DNA of 64,000 nt, taken from Diplolepis rosae (taxonomy: Eukaryota; Arthropoda; Insecta; Hymenoptera; Diplolepididae). A model generated the notes under the pieces. That model was not told where the DNA came from, did not search any database, and saw only the letters and a list, made by a program, of their open reading frames with translations. Below, one piece after another: positions 63,566 through 64,000 of this stretch; within the stretch, counting starts at the first letter, position 1, and each line of letters begins with the position of its first letter. The stretch is from contig JAPYXD010000553.1 of NCBI GenBank assembly GCA_030998225.1, positions 1 to 64,000 on the forward strand, read 5' to 3'. The position numbers and the translations under genes were made by a program.

Positions 63566-64000
63566 CTAAGCTACGTCCACCGAAAGCCCTCGAAGTCTAA
63601 AAAAGGCCTTGTTCTCTAGAATCGCCCCTTTCAGATTTAAAGAAGAAACCTTCAACAAAACCCCGCCCCGACGCACATCTAATTCCCGCACGACCGAAAA
63701 GTCATTTATGGATGGCCCGGGAACACACAATTCATGGCAGAGAAGAGTCATCTCCCTCACGGCACGACGAGGTGAAACTCTCCACACCGCCAAATAAAAA
63801 TTACCTAACTGGTCTTCAATTTCGGATATCCGAAGCTTCAAGCTGTCACGCACTCCCGCGGAAGCTGGAACACCCGAATCTAGCGCATCACCTGAGGGAG
63901 TTTCGGACACTTGGTTCAACAGGGATAAGTCAAAGTCCCGCACGGCACTATCGAAACTATCCGCAATTATGGAACTACTAGATTCAACAGTCCCGACCAA
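63566..64000 (-). CDS. 5' part of the same or an adjacent minus-strand gene, partial
   Basis: 144 residues open to the window edge: MVGTVESSSSIIADSFDSAVRDFDLS ..., an amphipathic LKLRISEIEDQLGNFYLAVWRV, ELDVRRGGVLLKVSSLNLKG, ending at TAG just before a GTGTAC donor-like site. GC-rich compared with most of the window. It may be an exon of the gene at 62799-63486; the in-frame TAG at the border argues against a simple join. Function unknown. Confidence 0.4.
   Translation of the reverse strand: MVGTVESSSSIIADSFDSAVRDFDLSLLNQVSETPSGDALDSGVPASAGVRDSLKLRISEIEDQLGNFYLAVWRVSPRRAVREMTLLCHELCVPGPSINDFSVVRELDVRRGGVLLKVSSLNLKGAILENKAFFRLRGLSVDVA

Overview
The window is AT-rich eukaryotic nuclear DNA, most likely from an insect and probably a hymenopteran such as a parasitoid wasp. 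The evidence is GT-AG introns in short-exon genes, mariner and Tc1 remnants, many foldback/MITE elements, and Ty3/gypsy (errantivirus-like) retroelements with env genes. Two BEN-domain genes of a type I associate with insects support this. The species cannot be named from sequence alone.

Layout. 0-5 kb: a BEL/Pao gag remnant (minus), AT-rich tandem repeats, a GC-rich palindromic dispersed repeat and a decayed 1274-bp mariner with TA duplications. 5-15 kb: two tandem BEN-domain genes (plus). The first has four tandemly duplicated in-phase exons; each gene carries an apparent disabling lesion. 15-17 kb: a 583-bp foldback element, a 12-bp minisatellite and small Cys-rich ORFs (minus). 17.7-18.9 kb: an unrecognised three-exon gene (plus). 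19-35.4 kb: element E1 (minus), a 3'-truncated Ty3/gypsy element. In transcription order it has LTR, tRNA-Gly-type primer site, leader, gag, protease remnant, RT/RNase H, integrase, then a CARD-only ORF, a chuvirus-like glycoprotein remnant, two dsRBD ORFs and an env gene. A solo LTR of another family sits in its RT and a Tc1/mariner-type MITE lies after its integrase. 35.4-42.4 kb: foldback elements, two mariner fragments and E2, a second LTR plus leader of the E1 family. 42.45-46.95 kb: element E4 (plus; tRNA-Lys primer site, gag), interrupted by E3. 46.95-60.2 kb: element E3 (plus; 1.87-kb LTR, tRNA-Leu primer site, a protease-like pre-gag ORF, gag, -1 frameshift signal, long open pol, a dsRBD/zinc-knuckle ORF and env). 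60.2-62.8 kb: no recognisable gene. 62.8-64 kb: a multi-exon minus-strand gene of unknown function that leaves the window.

The most notable material is in the retroelements. E1 and E3 both place a dsRBD plus CCHC zinc-knuckle gene between pol and env, and both have a macro-like domain and a long charged linker between RNase H and integrase. E1 adds a standalone CARD and a second, chuvirus-type glycoprotein. I infer an accessory-gene set aimed at host defence (dsRNA sensing, apoptosis, perhaps ADP-ribosylation), expressed from spliced RNAs because CARD, glycoprotein, dsRBD2 and env each follow a plausible splice acceptor. Separately, the leaders and LTRs carry three families of repeated hairpins in which the loop is conserved while the arms change but stay complementary. 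That suggests functional RNA (or single-stranded DNA) elements I cannot assign to a known class. All homology calls are by eye, with no database search.
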